Positions 1 to 8,993 of a stretch of DNA of 64,000 nt are shown in pieces. The notes below the pieces were generated by a model, which worked only from the letters and a program-made list of their open reading frames with translations, was not told the origin of the DNA and did no database searches. This DNA comes from Labrys sp. KNU-23 (GTDB lineage Bacteria > Pseudomonadota > Alphaproteobacteria > Rhizobiales > Labraceae): assembly GCF_008330945.1 (NCBI RefSeq), contig NZ_CP043489.1:3855501-3919500 (forward strand). Direction: 5' to 3'. Numbering within the stretch: position 1 is the first letter of the stretch; each line of letters begins with the position of its first letter. The translations under genes and the position numbers were made by a program.

Positions 1-333
1 CTCGGATGACAAGGTGCAGTCACCCGCGTTACATCCAGATTTCGTGGGAAAACGCATGGATTATACGCCGTTTTTACCGGACGAAGGCGTGCCTCGGCAG
101 GATGTGGATTTGTTTTTGCACATCTGACGGTGTTGCGTGTTTTGGGACTAGGAAAGATGCACGCGTTCCGTATCATGCCCGAGAATTGATGAGACAATTT
201 CGTAAAGGCAGTTCCCCACGAAACGCCTTCCGTACTTGGACAGGCGCTCTGGCGGCTGGCCCTATTGCCAAAACAAGGCCGGCTGTTGCATAGCCTCGCC
301 TGTTTGTTTCCAATCAAGGGTCATGTAAAAACC
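1..333. other. Left-edge region, no supported gene
   Basis: No convincing gene is seen on either strand before the lipoprotein gene. A 95-codon frame on the plus strand has no recognisable domain, an unusual Cys/Arg/Trp-rich composition and no clear ribosome binding site, so it is not called. The stretch is less GC-rich than its surroundings and probably includes the promoter of the next gene, but no promoter could be fixed. Confidence 0.5.
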
Positions 334-1014
334 ATGCTTCGCAAAGCGCCATTGTGGCTGTCCATCGGACTTGCCCTGTTTCTCGCTGCCTGCTTCAGCA
401 AGGAGCCGGAACAGCGCAAAGCCTACATTGAGTTTTTGCAATCGCGGATAATCGATAACAAGGACGAAACGACGTTTCCGGCGATGACAAGTCGGCAGGA
501 GGAGGCGTTCGGCCCCTATGTGGACAGCTTCAAGATCATGGCGACGTTCTTTGACGGCATGAATGAACGCACCGGTGTCGGTCGCAACGCCACCAAAAGT
601 CCCATGTCGCTGCCCGGTGCGCCGGAGTTGATCGCCGATCCGACTTTGCTCGACAAGTTCAGCGCGAGCTTCCTGCAACGGGCCAGGGAAACCAAGATTT
701 TGGTCGACACGGCCGATACGGCCAAGGCTCGGTTGCAATTGCCGGATGATTTGAAGGCCGTCTATGACAAGGCTTATGATCGTACCGTGTCCAAGCGAGG
801 TCGCGACTGGGCAAATCTGGAGCCGCAATGGACGGGCGTGACCGACCAGATGAAGAAGCTCGTGGCCTTCGTGCGACAGAACCAGAGCAAGATCCAGGTG
901 CAAGGCAGCGGTCTGCTCACCGACGATCCGGCGATCCTGGCGCAGATGCAAGGCATCCTGAAGGATCTCTATGCCAGGCAGGACGCATTGAACAAAGCAT
1001 TCGACGCCCTCTGA
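334..1014 (+). CDS. DUF3053 (YiaF-like) lipoprotein
   Basis: This 226-residue protein begins with a charged n-region, a hydrophobic core and a lipobox (LAAC) whose cysteine is residue 20, so it should be lipidated and held in the cell envelope. After the cysteine, FSKEPEQRKAYIEFLQ closely resembles the start of mature E. coli YiaF, the DUF3053 founder, and the remaining helical length also fits. The family has no established function. The frame is open upstream to 265, but the lipobox spacing fixes the start at 334. It stands alone, and its stop codon touches a dispersed repeat (1012-1110). Confidence 0.8.
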   Translation: MLRKAPLWLSIGLALFLAACFSKEPEQRKAYIEFLQSRIIDNKDETTFPAMTSRQEEAFGPYVDSFKIMATFFDGMNERTGVGRNATKSPMSLPGAPELIADPTLLDKFSASFLQRARETKILVDTADTAKARLQLPDDLKAVYDKAYDRTVSKRGRDWANLEPQWTGVTDQMKKLVAFVRQNQSKIQVQGSGLLTDDPAILAQMQGILKDLYARQDALNKAFDAL

Positions 1015-1110
1015 GCGAAACACGCTCGATAGTTGGCGTCCATTTGCTCTAAGCTCTTGTTTCGCCGTCCTTTTGCGATTTTCGGCGAATCTGCCAAATC
1101 GCAAAAAGCG
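1012..1110 (+). repeat. Two-stem dispersed repeat, copy D (diverged)
   Basis: This intergenic element shares with the copies at 21907-22010, 26320-26420 and 34744-34847 the order: first stem, a TTTGCTCTAA junction, a CTCTTGTTT-like segment, then a second stem with TTTTGCGATT...AATCGCAAAA. The first stem (GAGCGAAACACGCTC) is the most diverged of the set. The element begins exactly at the stop codon of the upstream lipoprotein gene and may act as its 3' hairpin. Confidence 0.6.
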
Positions 1111-1192
1111 TAGGTGCGGGTCTGGATTGACCTTTGCAGCCCGATCCGCCACAAGGTCCGACAATCCTCCCGCCCCATCCGGACACCGCAGC

Positions 1193-1846
1193 ATGGCCGC
1201 CGAAGCAAAGTTGAAGAAAGCCGTCGAGCATCATCGCGCAGGCCGGCTCGATGCCGCCGAGGCCGCTTATCGCGAGATCCTGGCCGGTCGCGCCGGGGAC
1301 TTCAACGCCCTGAACCTGCTCGGTACGCTCCTGCTGCAGCGCGGCGCTCATGAGGAGGCCGAAACGGTGCTTCGCCGGGCGGTCGAGGTCAATCCCGGCA
1401 GCGCCGACGCGCAGATGCGGCTGGGGCTCGCCAATCGGGGACTCGGCAATGAGTCGCGTGCGGAATATTGCTTCCGCTCCTCCCTGAAGCTCGACCCCAA
1501 GGCGGCCGACACCCATTACAACTACGGCAATCTGCTGGCCTCGCTCGAGCGCGGTGACGAGGCACTGCAGGCCTATCTTGCCTGCCTGAAGCTCGAACCG
1601 GACCATGTCGAGGCCCATATCGGCCTGGGCGACCTCCTTCTGCACAACGAGCGGGCCGAGCCGGCTGCGGCCCATTACCGGCAGGCCGTGGCCTTGAGGC
1701 CGTCCTCACCGGAGGCCGTTCTCGGCCTTGGCCGTTCGGCCCGCGCTCTCGGCAAAACCGAGGAAGCCCGCAAGATTTTCGAGAGGCTGGTCGAGCTCGA
1801 TCCCGGGCATGCGGAGGCCAGGCAGACCCTGGCCGAGCTGGGCTAA
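1193..1846 (+). CDS. TPR repeat protein
   Basis: This 217-residue protein is built almost wholly of tetratricopeptide repeats, about six units with the typical small/large residue pattern (for example EAETVLRRAVEVNPGSADAQ and EEARKIFERLVELDPGHAEA). TPR arrays form a superhelix that binds partner proteins. There is no signal peptide or enzyme domain, so only a scaffold-type role can be suggested. The frame is open upstream, but that part is repeat-derived and not TPR-like, so the ATG at 1193 was chosen. It converges on glcB. Confidence 0.75.
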   Translation: MAAEAKLKKAVEHHRAGRLDAAEAAYREILAGRAGDFNALNLLGTLLLQRGAHEEAETVLRRAVEVNPGSADAQMRLGLANRGLGNESRAEYCFRSSLKLDPKAADTHYNYGNLLASLERGDEALQAYLACLKLEPDHVEAHIGLGDLLLHNERAEPAAAHYRQAVALRPSSPEAVLGLGRSARALGKTEEARKIFERLVELDPGHAEARQTLAELG

Positions 1847-1854
1847 CCAGCCTT

Positions 1855-1884
1855 CCTTACCCTCCCCTGAAGAAGAGGGTAAGG
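1855..1884. terminator. Hairpin between convergent genes
   Basis: A perfect 10-bp inverted repeat (CCTTACCCTC / GAGGGTAAGG) with a 10-nt loop lies between the stop codons of the TPR gene and glcB, which converge. No clean T run follows on either side, so a bidirectional terminator is inferred from position and stem strength only. It could also be a worn copy of the CTTCTCCCC-type repeat seen at 47373. Confidence 0.5.
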
Positions 1885-1906
1885 ACGCTTCTTTGACTCA
1901 GCAGAA

Positions 1907-4084
1907 CTAAGACTGAGCCGCCTTGAATTCGCGCCGGCGCGCGTGGAGCAGCGGTTCGGTATAGCCCGATGGTTGCGAGCGGCCCTCGAAGACCAGATCG
2001 CACGCCGCCCGGAATGCCACCCCGTCGAAAGCGGGAGCCATCGCACGGTAGTGGGGATCGCCGGCGTTCTGGCGGTCCACGACCTCCGCCATGCGATGCA
2101 TGATCTGCCTGACCTCGTCCTCATCAACGATGCCATGGTGAAGCCAGTTGGCGACATGCTGCGCCGAGATACGGCAGGTCGCACGGTCCTCCATCAGCCC
2201 GACATCGTTGATGTCGGGCACCTTCGAACATCCAATGCCCTGATCGATCCAGCGCACGACATAGCCGAGAATGCCCTGCGCATTGTTCTCGACCTCGCGT
2301 CGGATCTGCTCGGGCGACCATTTCTGGTAGCTTGCAACCGGGATTTCGAGGATCGACTCGACATAGGCGCGCCTGCCGCCCTTCGCCAGCGCGGCCTGCA
2401 CCGCGAAGACGTTGATCTTGTGGTAGTGCAGGGCATGGAGGGTGGCGGCCGTCGGGCTGGGGACCCAGGCGCAATTGGCGCCGGCCTTTGGATGCTCGAT
2501 CTTGGCTTCCAGCATGGCGGCCATCCGGTCGGGCATCGCCCACATGCCCTTGCCGATCTGGGCCTTGCCCGAAAAGCCGCATTTCAGGCCGATGTCGACG
2601 TTCTGGTTCTCGTAGGCGACGATCCAGTCCTTGCGCTTGATGAAGTCCTTGCGGCTGAACGGGCCGGCCTCCATCGAGGTGTGGATCTCGTCCCCGGTCC
2701 TGTCGAGGAAGCCGGTATTGATGAAGACGATGCGATGCTTCGCCGCCCGGACGCACTCCTTGAGGTTGACGCTGGTGCGCCGTTCCTCGTCCATCACCCC
2801 CAGCTTGACCGTATGCTTGGGCAGGCCCAGCACCGCTTCGACATGGGCGAAGACCTCGTCGGCGAAGGCGACCTCGTCGGGGCCGTGCATCTTGGGCTTG
2901 ACGACATAGACTGAGCCGGCGACCGAATTGCGCAGGCCTTTGGACTTCTTCAGGTCATGCATGGCGATCAGCGCGGTCACCATCGCATCCATCAGGCCCT
3001 CGAAGACCTCTCCGCCATCCTGGTCGAGGATGGCCGGGTTGGTCATGAGATGCCCGACATTGCGCACCAGCATCAGCGCCCGGCCCTTGATTGTTACGTC
3101 GCCGCCATTGGGGGCGGTGAAGGTCAAGTCGGGGTTGAGCTTGCGCGTCATTTCGGCACCGTCCTTGCGGAAGGTCTCCGTCAAGTCGCCCTGCATCAGC
3201 CCCAGCCAGTTGCGATAGGCGACCACCTTGTCCTCGGCATCGACGCAGGCAACCGAATCCTCGCAATCCATGATCGCCGAGATGGCGCTTTCCAGCCGGA
3301 TGTCGGCGAGGCCCGCCTGGTCGCGGCTGCCGATCGAGTGGGCCCGGTCGAAGATCAGCTGGACGTGCAATCCGTTGTTGCGAAGCAGCACGGCATCGGG
3401 CGCGCGCGGATGGCCGCGATAGCCGATGAATTTCGCCGGCTCGACCAGCGGCATGTCGTCGACCAGAAGCGCGCCGTTGCGGATATGATAGCGCCGGGCA
3501 TCCGCATGGCTCGTCCCTTCGAGCGGGAAGGCCTCGTCGAGGAAAACCCGCGCCTTTGCCACGACACGGGCGCCGCGGCCCCGGTTATAACTGCCGGCGG
3601 GCGGTGGGCCTCCCCCTGCGTCGGTACCGTAGAGGCTGTCATAGAGGCTGCCCCAGCGCGCATTGGCGGCGTTCAGCGCGAATCGCGCATTGGTGATCGG
3701 CACCACGAGCTGGGGACCCGCGACCGTGGCGATCTCGGGATCCACATTCTCGGTCGCGATGGTGAAATTGTCGCCCTCCGGCAGCAGATAGCCGATCTCG
3801 GTGAGGAAGGCCTTGTAGGCATTGCGGTCATGCGGCTGGCCGTGGCGTGCAAGATGCCAGGCGTCGATCTGGGCCTGCAGTTCGTCGCGCCGCTGCAAGA
3901 GCGCCTTGTTGCGCGGTCCGAATTCACGGACCAGCGCTGAGAAGCCGTCCCAGAAGGCCTGCGCCGCTATACCGGTGCCGGGCAGGGCCTCCTGCTCCAG
4001 AAAGGACGCAAGCTCGGGCGCGACAAGCAGATCGCCGCGCGCCACGCGGGTGGCCGAGTGTCCGGCTTCAGCCGTATCGTTCAT
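1907..4084 (-). CDS. glcB: Malate synthase G
   Basis: It condenses glyoxylate with acetyl-CoA to malate in the cytoplasm, the last step of glycolate and glyoxylate use. The 725-residue length matches the single-chain G isoform (about 720) and not the A isoform (about 530). Sequence agrees with the family throughout, including RNVGHLMTNPAI around residue 338, where the G isoform has its active-site arginine, and the VPSPTAATLHALHYH stretch near the C-terminus. It is transcribed alone. The glycolate oxidase genes lie 3.5 kb away on the same strand and supply its substrate. Confidence 0.97.
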   Translation of the reverse strand: MNDTAEAGHSATRVARGDLLVAPELASFLEQEALPGTGIAAQAFWDGFSALVREFGPRNKALLQRRDELQAQIDAWHLARHGQPHDRNAYKAFLTEIGYLLPEGDNFTIATENVDPEIATVAGPQLVVPITNARFALNAANARWGSLYDSLYGTDAGGGPPPAGSYNRGRGARVVAKARVFLDEAFPLEGTSHADARRYHIRNGALLVDDMPLVEPAKFIGYRGHPRAPDAVLLRNNGLHVQLIFDRAHSIGSRDQAGLADIRLESAISAIMDCEDSVACVDAEDKVVAYRNWLGLMQGDLTETFRKDGAEMTRKLNPDLTFTAPNGGDVTIKGRALMLVRNVGHLMTNPAILDQDGGEVFEGLMDAMVTALIAMHDLKKSKGLRNSVAGSVYVVKPKMHGPDEVAFADEVFAHVEAVLGLPKHTVKLGVMDEERRTSVNLKECVRAAKHRIVFINTGFLDRTGDEIHTSMEAGPFSRKDFIKRKDWIVAYENQNVDIGLKCGFSGKAQIGKGMWAMPDRMAAMLEAKIEHPKAGANCAWVPSPTAATLHALHYHKINVFAVQAALAKGGRRAYVESILEIPVASYQKWSPEQIRREVENNAQGILGYVVRWIDQGIGCSKVPDINDVGLMEDRATCRISAQHVANWLHHGIVDEDEVRQIMHRMAEVVDRQNAGDPHYRAMAPAFDGVAFRAACDLVFEGRSQPSGYTEPLLHARRREFKAAQS

Positions 4085-4360
4085 GGTGCTCCCTTATCAG
4101 TCAGCAATTGTCATGATCATGGCGGGTCCCGTGTGGATACGCCAAACATCCCTGGTTGGGTATCGAATTTCCACCTGATGGTGACACTGCGACGGCCTTG
4201 CCCTCCGGAAGCAGTGCGCGTTGCGGCGAAACTGCAGTCTGGCAACGGATCCGGGCTGGGCTTCGCCCAGGCTGCCCACCGCCCTTCTCTCAGTTTGCCT
4301 GTCTGCCGGTGCGGCGGGGCGCTTGTCGACGCTCGCCGTCGCATGGGCATGGGGTCCGCC

Positions 4361-5809
4361 TTACGATACGGGCCTCCGCTTGATGCACAGGGCACCGAGC
4401 AGCAGCGCGATGAAGAGGCCGATAGCGGCAACCCACATGGCCGTGCTCATGCCGGAAAGGGAGCTGCCGCCGGCGCCGATCACGCCGAAGACCGCCACGC
4501 CGACCGCTCCTCCGGTCTGGCGGAGGGCATTGAGAACGCCGGAGGCAATACCAGCCCGGGTCTTCTCGACCGTCGCGAGCAGAGCGCCGATCATGGCGGG
4601 CACGGCGAGCGCCATACCGAAGCCGATGAGCAGCAGCGGCCACCAGATATGGGCGTAGCCGGCATCTCCCCGCAGCTGCAGCGCCAGGGCGACGAAGCCG
4701 AAGGTGTCGATGGCGAGGCCGAGCACGATGGGCAGCCGGTTGCCCCAACGCACGGCCACGCGTCCGGACATGATGTTGGTGATCGCGATGAGGCCGGTCA
4801 TCGGCAGGAAGGCAAGGCCCGCACTCAGGGGAGACATGCCGAGCCCATCCTGGAAATACAGGCTGAGCAGGAAGATGGCGCCGTAGAAGCTGACATTCAG
4901 CAAGGTACCGATCAGGGCCGCGGCCGTGAAGATCGGGTTGCGGAACAGGCTGAGCGGCATCATGGGCTCGGCAGTCCGGGATTCCACCGCCAGGAAGAGC
5001 ATGCCTGCCAGGAGGAAGACGGCGGCGGCACCGAGAATGGCCGGATGGCTCCAGCCCAGCGGTTCCCCCTCGATGATCGCAGCCGTCAGCGCCACCACGG
5101 TGAGGATGCCGAGAACCTGGCCTGGCAGGTCGATGGCACGGGCATGCCGCTCGGTCGTCTCCTCAGTGAAGCGATATGCCATCCACAAAGCGAGCAGGCC
5201 GACCGGCAGGTTGATCAGGAAGATGCTGCGCCAGCCGAACAGGGCGATCAGCAGGCCGCCGAGTACGGGACCTGCCACCATGGCCAGGCCGCCGACCGAG
5301 CCCCAGACACCGATGGCCTTGGCCCGTTCGGCCGGATCGCGATAGGCATGAACGATCAAGGCCAGAGAAGGGGGCATCAACAGGGCGGCGCTGATCCCCT
5401 GCAGCACGCGTGCCGCAATGAGGGCAGTGCTGCTCGGCGCAAGGCCGCAGGCCAGCGAGGCAAGCGTGAACAGTGCCAGGCCGAGAAGATAGAGACGCTT
5501 GGCGCCAAAACGGTCTCCGAGCGCTCCGCCTGTGAGCAGCAAGCCGGCAAAGGCCAGCGTGTAGCCGTTCACCACCCATTGCAGCCCGGCGACGCCGCCT
5601 GTCATCAGGCCGCGCATCTGGTCGAGTCCGACATTGACGATGCTGACGTCGAGCTGCACCAGCGCGACGCCAAGGCTGATGGCGGTCAGGCGCGCCGCCC
5701 GGCGGGCCGGCTTGCGCTGGTCGGAGCCGGTGGCGTCCGTTGCGGAGGCCCAAACCGCCTCGCTTCCCGTCCCGCATGGTTCCGGGACAGCCGGCTGCAG
5801 ACTGGTCAT
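4361..5809 (-). CDS. MFS efflux transporter, DHA2 (EmrB/QacA) family
   Basis: A 482-residue inner-membrane protein with about 14 predicted helices, the DHA2 drug:H+ antiporter layout. The GDRFGAKR loop (motif A) follows the second helix, and QLDVSIVNVGL in helix 1 matches the usual LD.TIVNVAL motif. A hydrophilic N-terminus of about 40 residues precedes helix 1. Its substrate is unknown. It is divergent from an ArsR-like gene, with a perfect small palindrome in the shared promoter, which suggests repression by that regulator. Confidence 0.9.
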   Translation of the reverse strand: MTSLQPAVPEPCGTGSEAVWASATDATGSDQRKPARRAARLTAISLGVALVQLDVSIVNVGLDQMRGLMTGGVAGLQWVVNGYTLAFAGLLLTGGALGDRFGAKRLYLLGLALFTLASLACGLAPSSTALIAARVLQGISAALLMPPSLALIVHAYRDPAERAKAIGVWGSVGGLAMVAGPVLGGLLIALFGWRSIFLINLPVGLLALWMAYRFTEETTERHARAIDLPGQVLGILTVVALTAAIIEGEPLGWSHPAILGAAAVFLLAGMLFLAVESRTAEPMMPLSLFRNPIFTAAALIGTLLNVSFYGAIFLLSLYFQDGLGMSPLSAGLAFLPMTGLIAITNIMSGRVAVRWGNRLPIVLGLAIDTFGFVALALQLRGDAGYAHIWWPLLLIGFGMALAVPAMIGALLATVEKTRAGIASGVLNALRQTGGAVGVAVFGVIGAGGSSLSGMSTAMWVAAIGLFIALLLGALCIKRRPVS

Positions 5810-5857
5810 GATGAAAATCTCTTCTTGAACAATTATCGCGTCGGCGATGTCATTTGA

Positions 5858-5875
5858 GTATGATATTATTCATAC
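5858..5875. promoter_or_regulatory. Candidate operator for the ArsR-like regulator
   Basis: GTATGATATTATTCATAC is an inverted repeat with 6-bp arms GTATGA/TCATAC in an AT-rich patch between the divergent efflux pump and regulator genes. Position and symmetry fit a winged-helix dimer site. Binding is inferred, not shown. Confidence 0.5.
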
Positions 5876-5904
5876 CTAGAAGCAGTTCGATTGGCAATCG
5901 ACCA

Positions 5905-6279
5905 ATGCGGGAGTGCCTCTCCACGGGGCCCGGGATCATATGGGAGGCGGCAATATCTGACCAGGACGATCACCCGAGCCGGGAGGAGATCACCCTCGGC
6001 CCCGTGCTGGCAGCCCTTGCCGATCCGCATCGGCGGCGCGTGGTGGCGACGCTCGTCCTTGCCCCCGATGGCACGGAGATCGGCTGCTCGTCCTTCGGCC
6101 TGCCGGTGACCAAGGCAACCCGCACCTATCATTTCCGCATGCTGCGCGAGGCTGGCCTGATCGGCATGGTCGACTATGGCAATTGCCGCAAGACCTATCT
6201 GCGCCGGGCGGATATCGAGGCAAAATTTCCCGGCCTGCTGGCCTGGCTCGTTGCCGACTCGGAGACCGCATCGCCTTGA
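5905..6279 (+). CDS. ArsR-type winged-helix transcriptional regulator
   Basis: A 124-residue DNA-binding protein. The wHTH runs from LGPVLAALADPHRRRVV (helix 1) to the recognition helix region TKATRTYHFRMLREAGLI, typical of ArsR-like repressors. No CXC metal site is visible, so it probably senses an organic ligand. The frame stays open to a TTG at 5854, but that start would place the promoter palindrome inside the gene, so the ATG at 5905 is preferred; ATG 5860 remains possible. Divergent from the efflux pump it likely controls. Confidence 0.78.
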   Translation: MRECLSTGPGIIWEAAISDQDDHPSREEITLGPVLAALADPHRRRVVATLVLAPDGTEIGCSSFGLPVTKATRTYHFRMLREAGLIGMVDYGNCRKTYLRRADIEAKFPGLLAWLVADSETASP

Positions 6280-6445
6280 GAGCGGGCTTTCGAGAGCCGC
6301 GCGGAGATTTGGAATTCAGCATGCCGCATGGGGTGATCTCCGAGAGCGAAACGCTTTTGAGATGCCCAGATCTAGCAGCGCGGAGACTGGGATGCTTCGG
6401 TGATGGCCGAAACGTGTCTACAGTGGCAACGAAAGCAAAGAGCTT

Positions 6446-7483
6446 TCAGGGGGAGGCCTTCGCTGTCGGGCAGCCTGGCTGGTCGAACAGGGCGGCGAGG
6501 CCGCAGGACGACGTCAGCATCTTGTCGCCGTTATGACCCACGCCCTCGACCAGCCACAGGCTGTGATGGGGCGTGCCGCCGTCACGCTGGCGCATCGCCG
6601 AGACATAGGCTTCGCCGCGGGCCAGGCGGTAGGGCCCCTGGGCCTCGGCCATGCAGGTCTTGTCGAGCGCGGGGTGGTTGGGATCGGTGTCGGCGGTACC
6701 CAGCAGATAGATCACGCGCCGGGCGGTATAGGTCTTCTCCAGCTCATCGGGTGACGGCGAGGCGAGATAGGACGGGCGGGCCTGCATGCCATATTTCCAG
6801 TCGTCGAAGCCCGGGCAGGCGGCGGCAACATCAGGCGCTGGCCGCTTGGGAGAGAAATAGGCATAGGAGGAGGGGTTGGCGACGACATAGCGTACGCCGA
6901 TGCCAGCGGCGGCGAGCGTGCTTTCGCCCTTGCCGGCAATCGCGTAGCGCTGCACGACCTGCCCGCCGCCGGAATGACCGGCGACCACCACTTCCCGCAA
7001 ATGCGGGAACAGGCGGCGATCTGCAAGGCGGGCGAGAATGGCGTCGAGGGCGGCAAAGGAACTCACAGGCTTGGGGGCGAGGGCGTCCTCGCCCCCCTGC
7101 CAGCTCGTCAGGGTCCAGCGCAGGACTTCAGGCGGCAGGCCGAAGGCCTCGGCGTCCACCTTGGCGAGGAATTGCGGCGCGATCATCAGGCTGCTTTGCC
7201 CGGAGGCGCCTGCAGCGGCCTGGGCCTTGAGGGCAGAGCGGAAATAGACGTCGGCGTCGCGCAGCCTGCCATGCAGCACCAGGACGGCACGATCGATCTG
7301 CGGCAACGGCTTGGACCAGTCGGCCGAGACATAGAGCGGCAATTCGGCGCCACCGGGCACGGCGAGGCGGCCATCGGCGATGACTTTCACCGGCTTTTCG
7401 TTGGGAGCCCGCTCGTCCTGGGCGAAAGCATTGCCTGTCAAGGCAAGGAGCATGGCGAGGAACAGGCTGCCGAGTTTCGTCAT
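6446..7483 (-). CDS. Secreted alpha/beta hydrolase
   Basis: A 345-residue protein with a clear signal peptide (hydrophobic core, then GNAFA cleavage region). The alpha/beta hydrolase fold is indicated by the nucleophile elbow VAGHSGGG in mid-protein and a late histidine in GVGHNGDKM. A putative oxyanion segment, VLVLHGRLRDA, lies near the N-terminus. Several cysteines could form periplasmic disulfides. The substrate is unknown. The start at 7483 has an AAGGAG box; the frame extends upstream only through a hairpin repeat. It lies 79 bp downstream of glcF and may be cotranscribed. Confidence 0.75.
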   Translation of the reverse strand: MTKLGSLFLAMLLALTGNAFAQDERAPNEKPVKVIADGRLAVPGGAELPLYVSADWSKPLPQIDRAVLVLHGRLRDADVYFRSALKAQAAAGASGQSSLMIAPQFLAKVDAEAFGLPPEVLRWTLTSWQGGEDALAPKPVSSFAALDAILARLADRRLFPHLREVVVAGHSGGGQVVQRYAIAGKGESTLAAAGIGVRYVVANPSSYAYFSPKRPAPDVAAACPGFDDWKYGMQARPSYLASPSPDELEKTYTARRVIYLLGTADTDPNHPALDKTCMAEAQGPYRLARGEAYVSAMRQRDGGTPHHSLWLVEGVGHNGDKMLTSSCGLAALFDQPGCPTAKASP

Positions 7484-7500
7484 CGAGTTCTCCTTTTTTG

Positions 7501-7556
7501 GGAGCGCGGACATCTCAGCGACATGCATTCATGTCGCTGAGATGTCCGCGCTCCCG
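7501..7556. repeat. Perfect 26-bp inverted repeat
   Basis: Two perfect 26-bp arms, beginning GGGAGCGCGGACATCTCAGC, flank a 4-nt loop between glcF and the hydrolase gene. On the coding (minus) strand the hairpin is followed by A residues, not T, so it is not a standard terminator for glcF. GGAGNGCGGACATC recurs at 55539, which places it in a dispersed family. Confidence 0.75.
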
Positions 7557-7562
7557 GCAAAG

Positions 7563-8858
7563 TTACAGCCCCTTCGGCTTTGGCCCTCCTGTCGCCCAGT
7601 CCAATAGCTCCACCGTATGCACGATCGGTGTCGCGGTGCCCTGCGCCAGCTGCGTCATGCAGCCGATATTGCCGGCAGCGATGATCTCGGGCTTGGTGGC
7701 GGCGATGTTGCCGAGCTTGCGCTCCCGCAGGCGCTCCGAGATCTCGGGCTGCAGCATGTTGTAGGTGCCGGCCGAGCCGCAGCACAGATGAGCTTCCGCC
7801 GCCTCCTTCACCACGAAGCCGGCGCGCTTGAGCAGGGTCTTGGGCGCCGTCTTGATCTGCTGGCCGTGCTGCAGCGAGCAGGCGGCGTGATAGGTCACGC
7901 TCTGTCCGGTCTCGACCGTCACCGGCAGGGCCGGCAGGGTTTCCAGATATTCGCTGATATCCTTGGCGATAGCGGAGACGGCGGCCGCCTTCTGCGCATA
8001 GGCGGGATCGCCGCGCAGCATGAAGCCGTAATCCTTGATGGTGGTGCCGCAGCCCGACGTGGTGATCAGGATGGCGTCGAGACCTTTGGCCATCTCGGCG
8101 GTCCAGGCGTCGATATTGGCCTTGGCGTAAGAGAGGGCGTCCTTCTCCTTGCCCATGTGGTGGACGAGAGCGCCGCAGCAGCCCTCGCCCTTGGGCAGCA
8201 CGACCTCGATGCCATGGCGGTTGAGCAGGCGGATCGCAGCCTCGTTGATGCCGGGGGCGAGTTCGGCCTGGGCACAGCCGCTCAGCAGGGCGATGCGGCC
8301 TTTCCTGGCCGTCTTCGGCGCGAAACTGCCGGGGCGCGTGGCGGAGGAGGCAGGCGGCAGGGAGGCCGGTGCGAGAGCCAGCATGGCGGCCAGGCGTTTG
8401 CCCTGGGGGAGCCTGCCCGCGAGGCCCGCGAAGGGACGGCCGAGCCGCGCCAGCGCCATGCTCCAGCGAAAGGCCCGGCGATTGGGCAGGATCTTGGCCA
8501 TCAGCGTGCGCAGCAGGGCCTCGCTGGCCGGGCGGCGATAGGTCTTGTCGATATGGGCACGGGCGTGGTCGACCAGATGCATGTAGTTGACGCCCGAGGG
8601 GCAGGTCGTCATGCAGGACAGGCAGGACAGGCAGCGGTCGACATGCTTGACCACCTCGGCAGTGGCCGGCTTGCCGCCTTCCAGCATGTCCTTGATCAGG
8701 TAGATGCGCCCGCGCGGGGAATCGAGCTCGTCGCCGAGCAGTACATAGGTCGGGCAGGTTGCCGTGCAGAAGCCGCAATGCACGCAGGTGCGCAGGATCT
8801 GCTCCGATTCCTTCATATGCGGATCGGCGAGCTGGGCCGGGGAGAAATTCGTCTGCAT
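7563..8858 (-). CDS. glcF: Glycolate oxidase iron-sulfur subunit
   Basis: It carries electrons from the flavin subunits of glycolate oxidase towards the quinone pool. In 431 residues it shows two ferredoxin-type 4Fe-4S motifs, Cys25/28/31/35 and Cys76/79/82/86, followed by two CCG-type motifs (EGCCGALVHHMG and HLCCGSAGTYNM), the standard architecture. The frame is open 39 codons upstream, but those codons come from a palindromic repeat, so the start is placed at 8858. It is the third gene of glcDEF, separated from glcE by that repeat. Confidence 0.95.
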   Translation of the reverse strand: MQTNFSPAQLADPHMKESEQILRTCVHCGFCTATCPTYVLLGDELDSPRGRIYLIKDMLEGGKPATAEVVKHVDRCLSCLSCMTTCPSGVNYMHLVDHARAHIDKTYRRPASEALLRTLMAKILPNRRAFRWSMALARLGRPFAGLAGRLPQGKRLAAMLALAPASLPPASSATRPGSFAPKTARKGRIALLSGCAQAELAPGINEAAIRLLNRHGIEVVLPKGEGCCGALVHHMGKEKDALSYAKANIDAWTAEMAKGLDAILITTSGCGTTIKDYGFMLRGDPAYAQKAAAVSAIAKDISEYLETLPALPVTVETGQSVTYHAACSLQHGQQIKTAPKTLLKRAGFVVKEAAEAHLCCGSAGTYNMLQPEISERLRERKLGNIAATKPEIIAAGNIGCMTQLAQGTATPIVHTVELLDWATGGPKPKGL

Positions 8859-8883
8859 GCGTTGATCCGGTCCAGTTATGCCG

Positions 8884-8967
8884 TCATTGCGAGCGCAGTG
8901 AAGCAATCCATGGGCCTGCAAGCACCGTATCCGGGGCTGCTGGATTGCTTGGCTGCGCTCGCAATGA
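8884..8967. repeat. REP-like palindrome (CATTGCGAGCG type)
   Basis: Two arms of about 27 nt, TCATTGCGAGCGCAGTGAAG... and its near complement ...GGCTGCGCTCGCAATGA, flank a 30-nt centre between glcE and glcF. This sequence type is widespread as a mobile palindromic unit in many bacterial genomes. Translated, it gives the familiar false HCERSEAIQ peptide. Confidence 0.8.
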
Positions 8968-8993
8968 CACGACACAGATTGTGTTTTTGCTGC

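Noticed and set aside
6..293. 95-codon plus-strand frame at the left edge
   Set aside because: No domain, odd composition, no ribosome binding site, and no hydrophobic or other structural pattern.
1943..3940. Plus-strand frames opposite malate synthase G
   Set aside because: Shadow frames; Asp/Gly/His-rich with no recognisable fold, while glcB is full length on the other strand.
4058..5857. 599-codon frame antisense to the efflux pump
   Set aside because: His/Gln/Gly-rich shadow of a high-GC gene; the minus strand has a clear 14-helix transporter.
7501..7556. Intrinsic terminator for glcF
   Set aside because: On the minus strand the stem is followed by A residues; the T run lies on the wrong side.
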